50,672 nucleotides of DNA, taken from the NCBI GenBank assembly GCA_937907325.1, contig CALERO010000173.1:1-50672 (forward strand), read 5' to 3'. Made by a program: the position numbers and the translations under genes. Source of the stretch: UBA4716 sp002438865 (GTDB taxonomy: Bacteria; Bacillota; Clostridia; UBA1381). Below, in pieces: positions 1-7,867 of this stretch. Within the stretch, counting starts at the first letter, position 1; every line of letters starts with the position of its first letter. Under the pieces are notes generated by a model. It ran no database searches. It was not told the DNA's origin and saw only the letters and a list, made by a program, of their open reading frames with translations.

Positions 1-62
1 TTGACTTGTTTTCTATTATATCATACTTTTTCAAAAAACGCAATTTCCTATACAGAAATAAA

Positions 63-89
63 GTAGACAAACCCAAACGGTTTGTCTAC
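63..89 (-). terminator. Hairpin, likely terminator after trkH
   Basis: An 11-bp perfect inverted repeat (63-73 with 79-89, arm GTAGACAAACC, 5-nt loop) lies 47 bases past the trkH stop. On the minus strand the stem is followed by CTTTATTT, a T-rich but interrupted tail. It is the best candidate for the end of the DUF512-der-plsY-gpsA-trkA-trkH transcript; termination strength cannot be judged by eye. Confidence 0.55.
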
Positions 90-95
90 AGTTTG
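74..95 (+). repeat. Dispersed 22-nt repeat, copy 1
   Basis: The 22 bases starting CAAACGGTTTGTCT match 31359-31380 at 20 of 22 positions. Both copies lie downstream of a gene end in noncoding DNA. Here the repeat includes the 3' arm of the hairpin at 63-89. Confidence 0.5.
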
Positions 96-96
96 G

Positions 97-118
97 AAGC
101 TGTTATCACTAACAGCTT
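97..118 (-). other. Second hairpin downstream of trkH
   Basis: Perfect 9-bp inverted repeat (97-105 with 110-118, arm AAGCTGTTA, 4-nt loop), 18 bases past the trkH stop and directly ahead of the hairpin at 63-89. It has no T-run of its own, so it is more likely a 3'-end stabilising stem or part of a two-hairpin terminator than a terminator alone. Confidence 0.4.
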
Positions 119-135
119 TTCCATAACGGTTTTAT

Positions 136-1578
136 TTATACTCTTTTCCATACCGACGGCATAAGAAGTGCCATCATAGGATATATTTCCAGTCTGCCGG
201 CAAGCATATCGAACGAAAGTACAAGCTTTGAAAGAATTGAGAAATCCGCAAAGCTGCCTGTCGGGCCAACCGCTCCGAGTCCCGGTCCTATATTGTTAAA
301 CGCCGATATTACCGCTGTGGCGGTTGTTGTCATATCAAAATTATCAAGGCTTATTATCAGTATGGACACCGCCATAATCAGCATATACAGCGCAAAATAC
401 GACATAACGCCCGACATTACTTCAGCCTCAAGCGTTTTACCGTCAATCCTTACTATATTCACTTTTCTCGGTCTTACCGCTCTGTGCAATTCACGAAAAG
501 ATCCTTTCGCAAGCACAAGCACACGTATAACCTTGAGTCCGCCGCCCGTCGAGCCGGCACAGCCGCCCACAAACATAAGCAGGACAAGAATGATCTGCGA
601 CAGCGTAGGCCACGTGTTGAAATCGGCAGTGGAATATCCCGTTGTGGTTATTATCGAGCTTACCTGAAAAAACGAATACTGCAACGCCTTAGCAAAACTT
701 CCGTACAGAGGACGGATATTAAGCATAATAACCGCCGTTGCGGCAACCACGATTGCAAGATATGCTTTCAGCTCGTCATTACCGATAATCTTTGAAAATT
801 TGCGTATTATCACAAGATAATAAATATTGAAATTTATGCCGAACAGCACCATAAATATTCCTATTACATAATCAATATATGCGCTGTTATAATATCCTAC
901 GCTTGTATTTTTTATACCGAAGCCGCCCGTTCCGGCAGTTCCGAAAGCGTGGAGCAGGCTATCGTAAAACGGCATTTTGCCTATCATAAGGAATACCACC
1001 TCAACAGCCGTCAGCACAATATACATTATGTATAGGATACGTGCCGAAAACTGCCATTTCGCCACAAGTTTGCCTATTTTAGGTCCCGGCATTTCCGCAC
1101 GCATAAGGTAATTGGTCTGCGTGTCCTTTGACGAAAAAAGCGCCATTGCAAACACAAGCACGCCCATACCGCCTATCCAGTGCGTGAAACTGCGCCAGAA
1201 AAGCATACCCTTGCTCAATCCCTCAACGTTTGTTAAAATACTCGATCCCGTAGTCGTAAAACCCGACACCGTTTCAAAAAAGCAGTCCGCAAAATTCGGT
1301 ATCTCACGGCTTATGAAAAACGGCAGTCCGCCCAAAAGAGAAAACAGCACCCAGCTTAACGATACCGTTATGATACCGTCACGGGCATAAAATTCTTTCT
1401 TCTTGGGTTTTAAGAGAATACCGCATATTCCGACCGCCAAAAATGCCGCCGCCGAAAGCAAAAATGCCATAACCGTATTCTCGCCGTATATAACGGCTGC
1501 GGCAAGCGGAGCCGCCAAAAGTGCCGCACCCAGGCACATTATCTTTCCGGTTAAATAAAACACCATTCTGTAATTCAT
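136..1578 (-). CDS. trkH: Potassium uptake protein, TrkH/KtrB family
   Basis: Membrane-embedded K+ translocating subunit of a Trk/Ktr system, working with the cytosolic RCK subunit encoded just upstream. The 480-residue product is almost wholly hydrophobic and shows the four-fold filter repeats expected of the family: TTTG near residues 108-111, GTGGFG near 218, TTTGYS near 314, and a fourth NNIGPGLG near 429. Length is normal for TrkH. The ATG is preceded by GGGGGAT at a good distance. It follows trkA by 17 bases and is the last gene of the minus-strand operon starting at 7292; two hairpins follow. TrkH versus KtrB cannot be settled, but pairing with a two-RCK-module TrkA favours TrkH. Confidence 0.93.
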   Translation of the reverse strand: MNYRMVFYLTGKIMCLGAALLAAPLAAAVIYGENTVMAFLLSAAAFLAVGICGILLKPKKKEFYARDGIITVSLSWVLFSLLGGLPFFISREIPNFADCFFETVSGFTTTGSSILTNVEGLSKGMLFWRSFTHWIGGMGVLVFAMALFSSKDTQTNYLMRAEMPGPKIGKLVAKWQFSARILYIMYIVLTAVEVVFLMIGKMPFYDSLLHAFGTAGTGGFGIKNTSVGYYNSAYIDYVIGIFMVLFGINFNIYYLVIIRKFSKIIGNDELKAYLAIVVAATAVIMLNIRPLYGSFAKALQYSFFQVSSIITTTGYSTADFNTWPTLSQIILVLLMFVGGCAGSTGGGLKVIRVLVLAKGSFRELHRAVRPRKVNIVRIDGKTLEAEVMSGVMSYFALYMLIMAVSILIISLDNFDMTTTATAVISAFNNIGPGLGAVGPTGSFADFSILSKLVLSFDMLAGRLEIYPMMALLMPSVWKRV

Positions 1579-1595
1579 ACTTATCCCCCACGCAG

Positions 1596-2945
1596 TTAAG
1601 CCAAAATTTCGCTTATTTTCTTTACCGGCTGCTTTGTAAGCAGTATCATTGTATCTCCCACTTCAAGCGTTGAATTACCGTCCGGAATGGTTATTTTGTT
1701 TCCCTTTAAAATCACCGCTATAAGCATATTGGGTTTAAATTTCAAATCTCTTAGCGGCACGGACGTAATTGCGGACTTCTGCGTTATGCGGAATTCTATA
1801 GCCTCCGCCTTTCCCTCGACAATTCTGTACAGCGCTCTGACCTCCGTGCCCTCGGACGCCTCCATTGCACGGGAATATCCTATTATCGTATTAGCCGTAA
1901 TCTCCTGCGGAGTGATTATGCTGTCTATACCCGTTGCCGAGATTACCTGCGATATTGTAAAACGGTCTATTTTGGTTATAACCTTTTTCATACGCTTTAT
2001 TTTTGCATACATTGAAACGATTATGTTTTCCTCATCGATACCCGTAAGCGCCACAAGCGAATCGTAAGCGTTTATGCCCTCCTCGTCAAGCACCTGCTGT
2101 TCCGTGCCGTCACCGCAGACTATCGTAATCCCCGATGGCAGATTATCAGCCAAAAGCTCGCACTGCTTCATATCTTTCTCAATTATTTTTACCTTTATTC
2201 CGCTGTCCACAAGCTGACGTGCAAGATAATACGCTATTCTTCCGCCGCCTATTATAAGCGTTGTTTTTATCGGCTGACTCACAACTCCGGCAAACTCCAT
2301 AAATGCCGCAATGTCCGAGTGCGACGCCGTTACGTGTATTCTGTCGCCTTTTCTTAAAATAAAATCGCCGTTCGGTATTTCCACGGCGCCGTCACGCTGT
2401 ACCGCACATATAAGCACCTTTGTACGGCAGGTTTTGTATATTTCCTTAAGCGCCTTTCCGTCAAGACTTTCGGGAAGAAGCATTTCAGCCATTTCCACCC
2501 TGCCCTTTGCAAACGTTTCCGTTTTTATAGCCGCCGGAAAACGCAGATTTCTTGCTATCTCACGTCCCGCATAATATTCGGGATTTACGATAAGATTTAT
2601 TCCCAAAACGTCACGCATATACGCTATCTGCTTAAAATATTCGGTATTTCTTACACGTGCCACGCACCTTTTTGCACCGAGATTTTTAGCCATAACACAG
2701 CAAAGTGCGTTAAATTCGTCCTTTTCCGTTACGGAAATAAACAAATCGGTGTTTTTAATGCCTGCTTCTTTTAATACTTCTATATCCGTTCCGCTGCCGC
2801 AGATACCCATTACGTCGTATTCGTCCTGTACCTGCTCGGTTATTTCACGTTTTGTATCTATAAGTATTACGTTATGTTCCTCACGGTTAAAATCGGCAAC
2901 AAGCTTTTTGCCGACTTTTCCGCCGCCGATAACTATTATGTTCAT
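1596..2945 (-). CDS. trkA: Trk system regulatory subunit TrkA (two RCK modules)
   Basis: Cytosolic gating subunit that binds nucleotides (NAD(H), ATP/ADP in the family) and controls the TrkH pore. The 449 residues fall into two RCK_N/RCK_C tandem modules: a first Rossmann glycine motif at residues 7-12 (GGGKVG) and a second near 229-240 (IIGGGRIAYYLA), each followed by a TrkA_C-type beta-rich domain. The ATG directly abuts the gpsA stop (TAA then ATG), implying translational coupling. The two-module length is that of TrkA rather than the single-module KtrA (about 220 residues). Confidence 0.93.
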   Translation of the reverse strand: MNIIVIGGGKVGKKLVADFNREEHNVILIDTKREITEQVQDEYDVMGICGSGTDIEVLKEAGIKNTDLFISVTEKDEFNALCCVMAKNLGAKRCVARVRNTEYFKQIAYMRDVLGINLIVNPEYYAGREIARNLRFPAAIKTETFAKGRVEMAEMLLPESLDGKALKEIYKTCRTKVLICAVQRDGAVEIPNGDFILRKGDRIHVTASHSDIAAFMEFAGVVSQPIKTTLIIGGGRIAYYLARQLVDSGIKVKIIEKDMKQCELLADNLPSGITIVCGDGTEQQVLDEEGINAYDSLVALTGIDEENIIVSMYAKIKRMKKVITKIDRFTISQVISATGIDSIITPQEITANTIIGYSRAMEASEGTEVRALYRIVEGKAEAIEFRITQKSAITSVPLRDLKFKPNMLIAVILKGNKITIPDGNSTLEVGDTMILLTKQPVKKISEILA

Positions 2946-3962
2946 TTAACGGTTCGCTTCCTTTCCGTTTTCGTTTCTTTCGTGGCGTTTTTCTCTTGTC
3001 ATAAGCGAATTAACGGCTTCTCTTGCGCTTTTTCCATCAAAAAGGATTGCGTTTGCCTCTGCCGTTATCGGCATTTCTATTCCGTACTTTTCACCGAGCT
3101 TATACGCTGCCGAGGCAGTGTTTACGCCCTCAACAACCATATGCACGCTCTTTAATGTTTCATCAAGTGATTTTCCCTGCCCCAGAAGTATTCCGGCACG
3201 GCGGTTTCTCGAATGCATACTTGTACAGGTAACTATAAGGTCGCCCACGCCCGAAAGTCCCATAAAGGTTTCCTCTTTTGCGCCCATTGCTATGCCGAGC
3301 CTTGCAATTTCCGCAAGACCTCTCGTCATAAGTGCCGCCTTTGTATTGTCGCCGTAACCCAAGCCGTCCGAAATTCCGGCACACAAAGCGATTATATTCT
3401 TCAGTGCTCCGCCAAGCTCAACCCCGATTACGTCCGTTGACGTATATACTCTGAAATTATCACGCATAAACACGTCCTGTACAAATTCAGCCGTTTTAAT
3501 ATTTTCAGCCGCCGCAACGTTTGTTGTCGGGAGTCCTCTTGAGACCTCCTCGGCGTGTGACGGACCGCTCATAACCGCAATATCCGCCTGAGGTATTTCC
3601 GACTTATACACCTGTGAAAGACGCATAAGAGTGCCTTCTTCAAGTCCCTTTGAAATATTAACTATCTTCTGACCGTTCTTTACAAACGGCGAAAGCTGTT
3701 TTGCCGTAGTACGTGTTGCCGGTGACGGTGCGGCAGTTACAATCAGCTCCGCTTCGTCTGCGCACTCCTCCATATTATGAGTACAGATTATATTTTCGGG
3801 AAATTTTATTCCCGGCAAAAATTCGCAATTTTCACGGTCACGGTTTAATCTGTCCGTTTCCTCCTGCTGCCATGACCACAAATATACATCGTTTCCCTTT
3901 CCGGCAAGAAGAACCGCTACAGCCGTTCCCCAACTGCCCGAACCAATTACCGCAATCTTCAT
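2946..3962 (-). CDS. gpsA: NAD(P)-dependent glycerol-3-phosphate dehydrogenase
   Basis: Reduces dihydroxyacetone phosphate to sn-glycerol 3-phosphate for phospholipid synthesis, in the cytosol. The N-terminal Rossmann fold is marked by GSGSWGTA at residues 7-14, and the helical C-terminal catalytic domain contains GALKNIIAL with the family lysine, and GDLIVTCTS. Length of 338 is typical. It sits 20 bases after plsY, whose product uses its product G3P as acyl acceptor, so the pair supplies lysophosphatidate. The charged C-terminal tail (about 15 residues, KRHERNENGKEANR) looks like a lineage-specific extension. Confidence 0.95.
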   Translation of the reverse strand: MKIAVIGSGSWGTAVAVLLAGKGNDVYLWSWQQEETDRLNRDRENCEFLPGIKFPENIICTHNMEECADEAELIVTAAPSPATRTTAKQLSPFVKNGQKIVNISKGLEEGTLMRLSQVYKSEIPQADIAVMSGPSHAEEVSRGLPTTNVAAAENIKTAEFVQDVFMRDNFRVYTSTDVIGVELGGALKNIIALCAGISDGLGYGDNTKAALMTRGLAEIARLGIAMGAKEETFMGLSGVGDLIVTCTSMHSRNRRAGILLGQGKSLDETLKSVHMVVEGVNTASAAYKLGEKYGIEMPITAEANAILFDGKSAREAVNSLMTREKRHERNENGKEANR

Positions 3963-3982
3963 ATCAGTGTAATTCCTTTCAT

Positions 3983-4633
3983 TTATTCGCTCTCTTTTTT
4001 CTTTGCTCCGAGCTTATTTTCCTCGCCCTTTATAAGGCGTGATATATTCGATACATGGCGTATGATTATCATAAGTCCGAGTACGGCAACGCACACTGCC
4101 GCCGTCTTGTTAAAGTTTCCGCTAAACGCCATTTTGAGCATTTCGGCAATTATGTACGCCGCCGCACCGATGATTGAACCGAGCGAAACATAGCGTGTAA
4201 CCGCCATAACCGCAAGCGCCGCCAAAAGAACTATAAGTCCTATGCGCCAATCCAGTACCAGCACCGCACCCAAAGACGTGGCAACGCCTTTTCCGCCTTT
4301 AAATCCGAAAAATACGGGGAAATCGTGTCCTATAACAACCGCCGCCGCACACATATACGGGAGCGCCGCAAACACCTCGCCGCCGTTCGGCACAGCCGCC
4401 ACAACACCTTTTGCCGCAAACACCGCCACAACGCCCTTTAGGGCGTCAATTATAAGTGTTATAACGCCCATACCCTTGCCGTATGTGCGGAGCATATTGG
4501 TTGCGCCGGCATTTCCCGAGCCCTCGGAACGTATATCGCTGCCCTTTGCCTTTGATATTAATATTGAGCTGTTGATTGAACCGATAAGGTATGAAATCAC
4601 CAGTGCCGCCGCAATTATAATATTTATTATCAC
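3983..4633 (-). CDS. plsY: Acyl-phosphate:glycerol-3-phosphate acyltransferase PlsY
   Basis: Integral membrane enzyme transferring the acyl group of acyl-phosphate to G3P, the first acylation in phosphatidate synthesis. The three conserved loops are visible: GSINSS near residue 18, GSGNAGATN near 38-46, and GHDFPVFFGFKGGKG near 104. 216 residues with several hydrophobic segments fits the family (about 200). The start is GTG overlapping the der stop as GTGA (4 bases), so it is coupled to der. A lysine-rich C-terminal tail (KGEENKLGAKKKESE) is cytosolic by charge. Confidence 0.94.
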   Translation of the reverse strand: MIINIIIAAALVISYLIGSINSSILISKAKGSDIRSEGSGNAGATNMLRTYGKGMGVITLIIDALKGVVAVFAAKGVVAAVPNGGEVFAALPYMCAAAVVIGHDFPVFFGFKGGKGVATSLGAVLVLDWRIGLIVLLAALAVMAVTRYVSLGSIIGAAAYIIAEMLKMAFSGNFNKTAAVCVAVLGLMIIIRHVSNISRLIKGEENKLGAKKKESE

Positions 4634-5952
4634 TTCTTTTCACTCTTTTCTCTTATAATGAAATTAATCGGCGTTCCCTCAAAGCCGAAGTTTTCACGTA
4701 TCTGATTTTCAATAAAACGAAGATACGAATAATGGAACAAATCCTTTGAATTTGCAAACAGAATAAATGTCGGAGGCGCAACGGACGCCTGTGTGCCGTA
4801 ATACAGTCTGAGACGGCGTCCCTTGTCCGTCGGCGGCTGCTGCTTTGCCGTTGCTTCGTTTAAGACATCGTTTAACATACCCGTTGTTATTCTTCTCTTG
4901 TGCTGTTCGTTTACTTTCTTTATTTCTTCAAGCAGTTTATCGACACGCTGTCCCGTTTTTGCGCTTATAAACACTATCGACGCATACGACATAAACGCAA
5001 ACTCCTCACGCACTCTGTCACGGAACTGCTTCATTGTCTTGTCGTTTTTCTCGATTATGTCCCACTTGTTTACCGCAAAAATGCACGCCTTACCCTGCTC
5101 GTGCGCATACCCCGCAACCTTGGTGTCCTGCTCGGTTATGCCCTCCGATGCGTCTATCATAATAACGCACACATCGCTCCTGTCCACTGCCGCAAGCGAG
5201 CGCACAACGCTGTAGCGTTCAACCGTTTCGTCTATTTTCCCGCGCTTTCGCATACCTGCCGTATCTATAAACAAATATTTTTCGCCGTTCTTTTCATAAT
5301 GCGAATCGATTGCGTCACGCGTCGTACCGGCAATATTGCTTACGATAACTCTTTCCTCGCCGAGAATTTTATTTATAAGCGAGGATTTGCCTGCGTTCGG
5401 TTTTCCGATAACTGCAACCTTTATTTCGTCATCGTTCTCGGAGGTATCTGCGTCCTCGGGGAATTTTGAGGTTATCTCATCAAGCAAATCTCCCACGCCC
5501 AAGCCGTGCGTTGAGGATATTGCTATCGGGTCGCCCAGTCCGAGGTTGTAAAATTCGTAAAATTCAAGCGGCGGTTCACCTATGTTATCCACCTTATTTA
5601 CCGCAAGAATTATCTTTTTCTGTGCCTTTAAAAGCATTGCGGCAACGTCAGCATCGTTTGCGGTAACTCCGTCACGCACATTTGTCATAAGCACAACAAC
5701 GTCTGCCATTTCGATTGCAAGCTGTGCCTGGCGGCGCATCTGCACAAGTATCTCGTCCTTTGACGCAGGCTCTATGCCGCCCGTATCAATCAGGATAAAA
5801 TGCTTATCGAGCCACGAGGCGTCCGCATAAATTCTGTCTCGTGTAACACCCGGCGTATCCTCTACTATACTTATACGCTGTCCCGTTATTTTATTAAACA
5901 ATGTGGACTTTCCGACATTAGGTCTGCCCACTATCGCAACTGTAGGTTTCAT
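4630..5952 (-). CDS. der: Ribosome biogenesis GTPase Der (EngA)
   Basis: Double GTPase required for 50S subunit assembly. Two tandem G domains are seen: GRPNVGKST at residues 9-17 with DTPG and NKVD, then GKPNAGKSS near 183 with DTAG and NKWD, followed by a KH-like C-terminal domain ending in RENFGFEGTPI. 440 residues is standard. AAGGAAGG lies 10 bases before the ATG. It is 17 bases after the DUF512 gene and overlaps plsY by 4 bases; the order DUF512-der-plsY-gpsA is a recurrent clostridial arrangement. Confidence 0.96.
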   Translation of the reverse strand: MKPTVAIVGRPNVGKSTLFNKITGQRISIVEDTPGVTRDRIYADASWLDKHFILIDTGGIEPASKDEILVQMRRQAQLAIEMADVVVLMTNVRDGVTANDADVAAMLLKAQKKIILAVNKVDNIGEPPLEFYEFYNLGLGDPIAISSTHGLGVGDLLDEITSKFPEDADTSENDDEIKVAVIGKPNAGKSSLINKILGEERVIVSNIAGTTRDAIDSHYEKNGEKYLFIDTAGMRKRGKIDETVERYSVVRSLAAVDRSDVCVIMIDASEGITEQDTKVAGYAHEQGKACIFAVNKWDIIEKNDKTMKQFRDRVREEFAFMSYASIVFISAKTGQRVDKLLEEIKKVNEQHKRRITTGMLNDVLNEATAKQQPPTDKGRRLRLYYGTQASVAPPTFILFANSKDLFHYSYLRFIENQIRENFGFEGTPINFIIREKSEKK

Positions 5953-5969
5953 TACATTTATTCCTTCCT

Positions 5970-7292
5970 TTAAAATTCCAATTCGCTGCCGATTAATTTT
6001 TCGACAAAATCATAGCCGTCATTCATAACCGTAACCACTTTCATTCCCAGCTCACGCTCCACGTCCGATATTGTTGTATCGTCAAGAAAAACGTCCTCGC
6101 CGTCACGCAGCATACACTGAGGTATTGTTAAAATATCCGCTTTGGGCTTATCTTTTAACTGCTTTATAATATCTCCGCCCGTAACAAGTCCCGAAACCGT
6201 TACTCCGCCGCCGAAGAAATCATTTTTTATGGCATACACGTCCGTTTTTAATCCGTCCGCCGCAAGCTCCGTGCGCTTTGCAAGAGCATTTATAAAATCA
6301 TACGCTATCTCGCCCGTTGCCATCATCACTCTGCGGCTGTATTTTCGTTTCGGCACAAGCTTTATCGCCTCGTCAAACTCCTCTTGCATACTCGCCATAA
6401 GTCCCACGCCGTTTTCAATCTGCGGAAATCCCTCGTACACGTCCGGCGACGGTACGGGAAGTCCGGCATTTACATAAAATTCATCGGACAAATACACAAG
6501 CCTTGTCCCGAATTTTTCATAAAATTCATTCTGTATTTCTTCAACACGGCGTATTGTTTCAAGCGATGAATTTCTGTCAAACGGAGTGAGCGGATAAAGT
6601 CCTTCACGATACCGTGTAAGTCCCACAGGCACAACTGATACGCTGTTTACATTCGGATAAAGCGACGCAAGGTCATAAAGTGTGCGGTCAAGCTCCTCTT
6701 TATCGTTTATGTTGGGGCATAAAACTATCTGACAGTTCATATATATACCGCTGTCACGGAATTTCTTCATTATATCAAAGCATTTTCCGGCAAATCGGTT
6801 ATGGAGCATTTTGCACCTGAGCTCGGGATTTGTCGTATGCACCGACACGTTTATCGGCGAAACGTGCATACTTATAAGGCGGTCAAGCTCCTCGTCCGAC
6901 ATATTCGTAAGCGTGACATAATTACCCTGCAAAAACGAAAGACGTGTATCGTCATCTTTAAAATACACCGTTTCACGCATACCCTTAGGCAACTGATCTA
7001 TAAAGCAGAAAATGCACTTATTGGTACAGCTTTGCGCCTCGTCTATGAGTCCCTCCCGAAATTCTATTCCGGGATCCTCATAATTGCTTTCAGCGGTAAT
7101 CACTTCTATTGTGCCGTCTTTTTTCTCCACTTCAAGCGTTATTTCATATTCGGAAACAAGATAGCGGTATTCCAATATATCATGAATTTCGTGACCGTTT
7201 ATCTTAAGCAGTTTATCGCCCTTGACAAGTCCCGCCTCATCTGCAACAGAACCCGGCTCAACATATTCAATTGTAGTATCCGACTTGTGCAT
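5970..7292 (-). CDS. PDZ / radical-SAM / DUF512 protein
   Basis: First gene of the operon. The N-terminus is a PDZ-like domain (EPGSVADEAGLVKGDKLL), followed by a radical-SAM-type cysteine cluster CTNKCIFC at residues 89-96 and a C-terminal DUF512 region (about 440 residues). Family members are widespread beside der in Clostridia; the reaction is not established. I chose the ATG at 7292 rather than an upstream in-frame ATG at 7355 because TGAGGT lies 7 bases before 7292 and because a good promoter (-35 at 7350-7355, -10 at 7327-7332) lies between the two, so the longer form could not be translated from that transcript. Confidence 0.88.
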   Translation of the reverse strand: MHKSDTTIEYVEPGSVADEAGLVKGDKLLKINGHEIHDILEYRYLVSEYEITLEVEKKDGTIEVITAESNYEDPGIEFREGLIDEAQSCTNKCIFCFIDQLPKGMRETVYFKDDDTRLSFLQGNYVTLTNMSDEELDRLISMHVSPINVSVHTTNPELRCKMLHNRFAGKCFDIMKKFRDSGIYMNCQIVLCPNINDKEELDRTLYDLASLYPNVNSVSVVPVGLTRYREGLYPLTPFDRNSSLETIRRVEEIQNEFYEKFGTRLVYLSDEFYVNAGLPVPSPDVYEGFPQIENGVGLMASMQEEFDEAIKLVPKRKYSRRVMMATGEIAYDFINALAKRTELAADGLKTDVYAIKNDFFGGGVTVSGLVTGGDIIKQLKDKPKADILTIPQCMLRDGEDVFLDDTTISDVERELGMKVVTVMNDGYDFVEKLIGSELEF

Positions 7293-7326
7293 CGGGCATA
7301 CCTCATTTCGCATTTTTCCATTCTCT

Positions 7327-7355
7327 ATTATGGCATATTCCATTGAAATAATCAA
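7327..7355 (-). promoter_or_regulatory. Promoter of the DUF512-der-plsY-gpsA-trkAH operon
   Basis: Minus strand: -35 TTGATT (7350-7355), 17-nt spacer, -10 CATAAT (7327-7332). Predicted start near 7320, giving a short leader to the ATG at 7292. Divergent from the gatC promoter about 105 bp away. Confidence 0.7.
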
Positions 7356-7457
7356 TAGTTTTCCGCAAAAAGGCGCATAGTAGACAAATTTATGCCCAAT
7401 AAAAAGTTTTTATTTGATAATAGTGTGTGAATTTTTGACAAATTTATTATTTAACTA

Positions 7458-7486
7458 TTGCAATATATTCGTATATGTGTTATTAT
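7458..7486 (+). promoter_or_regulatory. Promoter of gatCAB-aspS2
   Basis: -35 TTGCAA (7458-7463), 17-nt spacer, -10 TATTAT (7481-7486); predicted start near 7493. A TTGACA at 7435-7440 also occurs, but the nearest -10-like sequence (7464-7469) is 23 nt away, so it is less likely to be used. Confidence 0.65.
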
Positions 7487-7502
7487 AGTTATTACAACAA
7501 GG

Positions 7503-7537
7503 GCGTTGTGTACTTTTTTGTATACAACGCTTTTTTT
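7503..7537 (+). terminator. Leader terminator (attenuator) ahead of gatC
   Basis: Stem of 11 bp with one G-T pair (7503-7513 with 7520-7530, arms GCGTTGTGTAC / GTATACAACGC), 6-T loop, then seven T (7531-7537). No plus-strand gene precedes it, and it lies between the gatC promoter and gatC, so it can only act on the gatC transcript. This is the form of an attenuator. Thirty-two bases separate it from the gatC ATG, including the ribosome binding site GAAGGAGAT. Confidence 0.75.
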
Positions 7538-7569
7538 CTACAAAAAAAATCAGTGAAGGAGATGGTAAT

Positions 7570-7848
7570 ATGTTTGATTCCGATTTGACCCGTCATCTGG
7601 CGCAGTTATCCAAGATTACGTTTACGGACGGCGAGCTTCAAAAAATGACAAACGATATGACCGAAATTATCGCACTTATGGATAAAGTGCGGGAATTTAA
7701 TGAAAATGTTGACCCATACACCCTTGACGCAGTTGATTATAATAATTTACGCAATGATAATGCTGAAAATTCAAATAATGCAGAAGAAATAACACGCAAT
7801 GCAAAGAACGTTAAGAACAACAGCTTTGTTGTTCCGAAAGTAGTCTGA
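7570..7848 (+). CDS. gatC: Asp/Glu-tRNA amidotransferase subunit C
   Basis: Small clamp subunit that holds GatA and GatB together in the enzyme converting Asp-tRNA(Asn) (and/or Glu-tRNA(Gln)) to the amide form. The N-terminal helical part (HLAQLSKITFTDGEL) and the C-terminal FVVPKVV are the family signatures; 92 residues is normal. Odd feature: residues 58-84 contain 11 asparagines of 27, where relatives usually have an acidic/basic linker containing a REDxV-like stretch; see findings. RBS GGAGAT 7 bases before the ATG. First gene of a four-gene unit behind an attenuator. Confidence 0.93.
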   Translation: MFDSDLTRHLAQLSKITFTDGELQKMTNDMTEIIALMDKVREFNENVDPYTLDAVDYNNLRNDNAENSNNAEEITRNAKNVKNNSFVVPKVV

Positions 7849-7867
7849 TTACGAAAGGATTTTTAAT

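Noticed and set aside
7293..7355. Extended N-terminus of the DUF512 protein
   Set aside because: A good promoter lies inside the extension and a ribosome binding site precedes the downstream ATG at 7292.
7356..7569. T-box riboswitch ahead of gatC
   Set aside because: Promoter and terminator leave only about 10 nt before the stem; no specifier loop or T-box sequence could fit.
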